Assembly (NCBI RefSeq): GCF_004359525.2
Contig: NZ_SCWC02000012.1
Coordinates: 1 to 37,222 of the forward strand
Direction: 5' to 3'
Origin: Macrococcus equipercicus
Lineage (GTDB): Bacteria; Bacillota; Bacilli; Staphylococcales; Staphylococcaceae
DNA length: 37,222 bases
The position numbers and the translations under genes were made by a program. The notes under the pieces were generated by a model, which worked only from the letters and a program-made list of their open reading frames with translations, searched no databases and was not told the origin of the DNA. This document shows, piece after piece, positions 32,538-37,222 of the stretch (position 1 is the stretch's first letter; each line of letters opens with the position of its first letter).

Positions 32538-32857
32538 TAATCTGAATCCAGCAGGCTGAGGCAGAATATGCAGTCACCACCGCCGCGGTGCTTGCCGAAC
32601 AGCTCACCTCTGCATATATGAAAGCCTTCCGCATAAAGCATCGCCAGATTATCTTTACTCTGCAGCGCCTTCATCTTCTTCGGCTGGTTTTTCGGCGACT
32701 GAATCATCCGCTGCATGTTGTCGCGTTCAAGCTTCAACGCTACATTCTCTTCGACCAGATCGACCGTCTGCTGCTTCAGCTGCGTGAAACCTTGCTGCAG
32801 CCCGTTCATCTGATGTTCAAGCTCCATAATTTTATTCAATAACTCGTCTCGATTCAC
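32537..32857 (-). CDS. yabA: replication initiation control protein YabA
   Basis: Binds DnaA and DnaN and restrains re-initiation. About 106 aa. The N-terminal half is a Leu/Glu-rich coiled coil for tetramerisation (residues 5-55). The C-terminal zinc motif is a His-x-Cys followed about 14 residues later by Cys-x-x-Cys (HIC ... CIFC). I prefer the GTG at 32857, which aligns with homologues and is nine bases from AAGGA; the ATGs at 32863 and 32866 are too close to that site. It follows yaaT, which it also neighbours in Bacillus. Confidence 0.92.
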   Translation of the reverse strand: MNRDELLNKIMELEHQMNGLQQGFTQLKQQTVDLVEENVALKLERDNMQRMIQSPKNQPKKMKALQSKDNLAMLYAEGFHICRGELFGKHRGGGDCIFCLSLLDSD

Positions 32858-32869
32858 CTTCATCATTCC

Positions 32870-33667
32870 TTATGCATTGATTTCATCGATATGATATTCA
32901 AGCGGCTGTTCCATACCCTGAACTTTCACCTGCATCGTTACATCAAGAATGTTAAGTGCGATGACTTTACCAGGGCCTTCCGGCGTATTGATTTTATCGC
33001 CGATATCCGGCAGCTTTCTTCTCGTTTCTTCGTAATAATCATTTTCATATTTCAAGCAGCACATCAATCTGCCGCACGCACCGGAAATCTTCGTCGGATT
33101 CAGTGACAAGTTCTGATCTTTTGCCATCTTAATCGATACTGGTTCAAAATCACCGAGGTAAGTTGAGCAGCAGAGACTGCGGCCGCATGGTCCGATGCCT
33201 CCGAGAATTTTCGCTTCATCACGCACACCAATCTGTCTAAGCTCAATACGTGTTTTCAGTTCAAACGCCAGACTTTTGACCAGTTCCCTGAAATCAATCC
33301 GTTCGTTCGCTGTAAAGTTAAAAATGATTTTTCCTTTATCGAGCGTATATACTGCGTTGACTAAATACATATCCAGCCGGTGCTTTTTGACCAGCTCTTT
33401 ACAGCGCCTGAAAGCAGCGTCCGCTTCCTGCATATTCGATTCGTACTTCATCATATCTGCTACTGTCGCACGGCGTTTAATCGTCGGAACGGGCATGACA
33501 ATGTCTGTTTCCTCCACTTGACGGTTACCGATAACGACACGCGCAAGTTCCTGGCCGCGTTTTGAATCTACGACGACATAATCATTTAATCTATACTGTT
33601 CATTATTCGGGATGAAGTATTCTGTTTTATCTGCTTTATGGTATTTAATACCGATGACTTCTATCAA
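32870..33667 (-). CDS. yaaT: PSP1-domain protein YaaT (RicT)
   Basis: A component of the Ric/Y-complex that in Bacillus works with YlbF and YmcA and RNase Y in mRNA maturation. The 265-aa protein has the Cys-rich PSP1 signature GPCGRSLCC and GACGRLMCC, cysteines that hold iron-sulfur clusters in the Bacillus complex. Translation seems to start at TTG (33667), directly after the holB stop (TAG-TTG), with AGAGGTG six bases upstream. No ATG fits better. Confidence 0.94.
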   Translation of the reverse strand: MIEVIGIKYHKADKTEYFIPNNEQYRLNDYVVVDSKRGQELARVVIGNRQVEETDIVMPVPTIKRRATVADMMKYESNMQEADAAFRRCKELVKKHRLDMYLVNAVYTLDKGKIIFNFTANERIDFRELVKSLAFELKTRIELRQIGVRDEAKILGGIGPCGRSLCCSTYLGDFEPVSIKMAKDQNLSLNPTKISGACGRLMCCLKYENDYYEETRRKLPDIGDKINTPEGPGKVIALNILDVTMQVKVQGMEQPLEYHIDEINA

Positions 33668-34591
33668 CTATTTCACCTCTTTCGCGATTTGAATGGCAAT
33701 ATACTCGAACACCAGCATCGGGCTGACATATTGCAGTAAATTTCTTTTACTTAACAAGATCACATCAATCCACTGAACGCATCGGGCGAGCGACATGTCA
33801 CGGCCGACAGTCTCCAGCTTCGGCTTGTGGTCAGGAAAACTCAACTGGTCGTTGTTGAGCTTAATGTACATGACATCCTGGAAATAAAGCTGAAGCATAT
33901 CAAGTGCGAGCAACTGCTGCTCACGTTCAGAAACTGTCTGCAGCAGTTCCACGATGTGGACAAGCCCCATTCTGCTGTCTGCCATCATTGTATCTGCCCA
34001 TTTTAACACGGCTGTGCGCAGTTCACTAAATTCTTTTTCTTCCATCCACTGCATGGCTTCTTCTTCACCGAATGACAGCGCAGCAAGTGTTGCTGCTAGC
34101 CCGTCATTAATTCCACCGTTCATGAGCGCCGTGCGGATGACGCTATTTGACTGTGCCGTCACCGTAATATGCTGACAGCGCGAATGAATCGTCGGGAGGA
34201 TTCCGCCTGACTTTGTCGTCAGCAGCAGCGCAATTGTATTGGGCGGCGGCTCCTCAAGAAACTTAAGGATCGAGTTCTCGCCCTGCACAGTCACTTTATC
34301 GAAATCGACAATGACATACACTTTATACTGCCCTTCTACCGGCTTCTGGTTCATCCGGTGCAGTACTTCTTCTATCATTTCTTTTTTGATCGTCTGGTCA
34401 TCTGTTTCCAGCCAGTAGAAGTCTGAATGATTATGTTGATAGACACGGGAACGGGCTGTATCGTCTGTTCCTAATATTTCTGCAGCAAACTGCAAGGCTT
34501 CATCTTTGAGCGCCGTACGCTGTGTGCCTTCTATCAAGTAAGCATGTGATAATTTTTGTGTGGTTACTAACTGCTGGAGTTGTTTATTCAT
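33668..34591 (-). CDS. holB: DNA polymerase III delta-prime subunit
   Basis: A clamp-loader subunit that helps load the DnaN clamp. The 307-aa protein starts with KLSHAYLIEG, has a degenerate P-loop (GTQRTALKDE) and lacks the zinc-binding cysteines of other subunits, as in staphylococcal delta-prime. VIVDFDKVTVQGENSILKFLEEPP and the SRC motif IHSRCQ are well conserved. ATG 34591 follows CGGAGG. In Bacillus yaaR separates darA from holB; here they are adjacent. Confidence 0.94.
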   Translation of the reverse strand: MNKQLQQLVTTQKLSHAYLIEGTQRTALKDEALQFAAEILGTDDTARSRVYQHNHSDFYWLETDDQTIKKEMIEEVLHRMNQKPVEGQYKVYVIVDFDKVTVQGENSILKFLEEPPPNTIALLLTTKSGGILPTIHSRCQHITVTAQSNSVIRTALMNGGINDGLAATLAALSFGEEEAMQWMEEKEFSELRTAVLKWADTMMADSRMGLVHIVELLQTVSEREQQLLALDMLQLYFQDVMYIKLNNDQLSFPDHKPKLETVGRDMSLARCVQWIDVILLSKRNLLQYVSPMLVFEYIAIQIAKEVK

Positions 34592-34633
34592 AAATCCTCC
34601 GTTATATTGAAAAAGCTGCATGGCTGCAGCTTG

Positions 34634-36951
<2,318 letters not shown>

Positions 36952-36991
36952 GAAGTTCTCTCCTTTAACTATCAATTAACTAGCCATGTAG

Positions 36992-37020
36992 ATTGTAACA
37001 CTGACACTTGTTATTTTAAA
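36992..37020 (-). promoter_or_regulatory. candidate promoter of the decarboxylase-tmk operon
   Basis: On the minus strand -35 TTTAAA (37015-37020), 17-bp spacer, -10 TACAAT (36992-36997), just after the rRNA terminator. The -35 matches four of six positions. Confidence 0.5.
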
Positions 37021-37038
37021 CATTCCTTAAAAGAACAC

Positions 37039-37063
37039 AAAAAAAAGAGACCTGAACGGTCTC
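37039..37063 (-). terminator. rRNA operon terminator
   Basis: Stem GAGACC/GGTCTC (37047-37063) followed by TTTTTTTT on the minus strand, 22 bp after the 5S gene. Confidence 0.9.
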
Positions 37064-37085
37064 GGTGCGGCTCATCGCATATTTC

Positions 37086-37203
37086 TGCCCGGCAACGTCC
37101 TACTCTCGCGGGACGTCAGTCCAACTACCATCGGCGCTAGAGAGCTTAACTTCTGTGTTCGGTATGGGAACAGGTGTGACCTCTCTGCCATCGTCACCAG
37201 ACA
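37086..37203 (-). rRNA. rrf: 5S rRNA, last gene of an rRNA operon
   Basis: Identical to the copy at 944-1061 except for one base (37095). It is followed by a strong terminator. The 23S gene would lie beyond the right edge; the last 19 bases are the 23S-5S spacer. Confidence 0.95.
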
Positions 37204-37222
37204 GATGGGGTGAATTATACCC

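Noticed and set aside
33668-34591. Degenerate P-loop and missing zinc cysteines in HolB as a sign of a broken gene
   Set aside because: Delta-prime subunits of staphylococci normally lack both; the rest of the protein is intact.

Overview
This 37.2-kb window is a housekeeping core region of a low-G+C Gram-positive coccus. Almost every gene lies on the minus strand; abrB is the only plus-strand protein gene. Gene order and protein sequences point to the Staphylococcaceae: the blocks tmk-darA-holB-yaaT-yabA, ispE-purR-yabJ-spoVG-glmU-prs-ctc-pth-mfd and tilS-hpt-ftsH-hslO-cysK-folP-folB-folK-(dusB)-lysS, followed by 5S-tRNAs-16S. By eye the base composition is in the mid-40s % G+C, clearly above Staphylococcus. 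I therefore favour a higher-GC relative such as a Macrococcus-type organism, with Salinicoccus or Jeotgalicoccus not excluded. No mobile element, phage gene, CRISPR array or insertion sequence is visible.

Layout, read in the direction of transcription (high to low coordinates). A 5S gene ends one rRNA operon (37.2-37.0 kb). Next comes a replication/RNA-modification operon: Orn/Lys/Arg decarboxylase-like gene, tmk, darA (c-di-AMP receptor), holB, yaaT, yabA, tRNA methyltransferase, GIY-YIG gene, rsmI. The divergent pair metS-tatD / abrB shares a 264-bp regulatory region. Then follow rnmV-ksgA; veg with two strong promoters; ispE; purR-yabJ-spoVG behind a PurBox; glmU-prs; ctc/rplY; and a long overlapping operon pth-mfd-yabM-yabN-rqcP-divIC, continuing through yabR-tilS-hpt-ftsH-hslO. 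Then come cysK, folP-folB-folK-dusB-lysS, and a second rRNA unit that unusually begins with a 5S gene, runs through nine tRNAs and enters a 16S gene whose first bases are at the left edge.

Functionally the genes cover translation (two aminoacyl-tRNA synthetases, tRNA/rRNA modification and maturation, peptidyl-tRNA hydrolase, ribosome rescue), DNA replication and repair (delta-prime clamp loader, YabA, Mfd, TMP kinase), nucleotide and cell-wall precursors (Prs, Hpt, GlmU, PurR), isoprenoid and folate synthesis, cysteine synthesis, division (DivIC, FtsH) and redox or protein quality control (Hsp33).

The most interesting signal is upstream of abrB. Two exact TGTCGAA heptamers, spaced exactly 21 bp apart, sit just downstream of a consensus promoter. 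A near-match abuts the first, and an inverted third exact copy lies toward metS. TGTCGAA is the binding motif of Spo0A, which represses abrB from this position in Bacillus, yet this lineage does not sporulate and the sporulation genes that punctuate the same gene order in Bacillus are absent. Either an ancestral operator has been kept by another regulator, or the genome encodes an unsuspected Spo0A-like protein. Other points of interest are a 17-bp dyad just after the fol operon promoter, terminators placed directly against ribosome-binding sites inside operons, and a branched ctc terminator.
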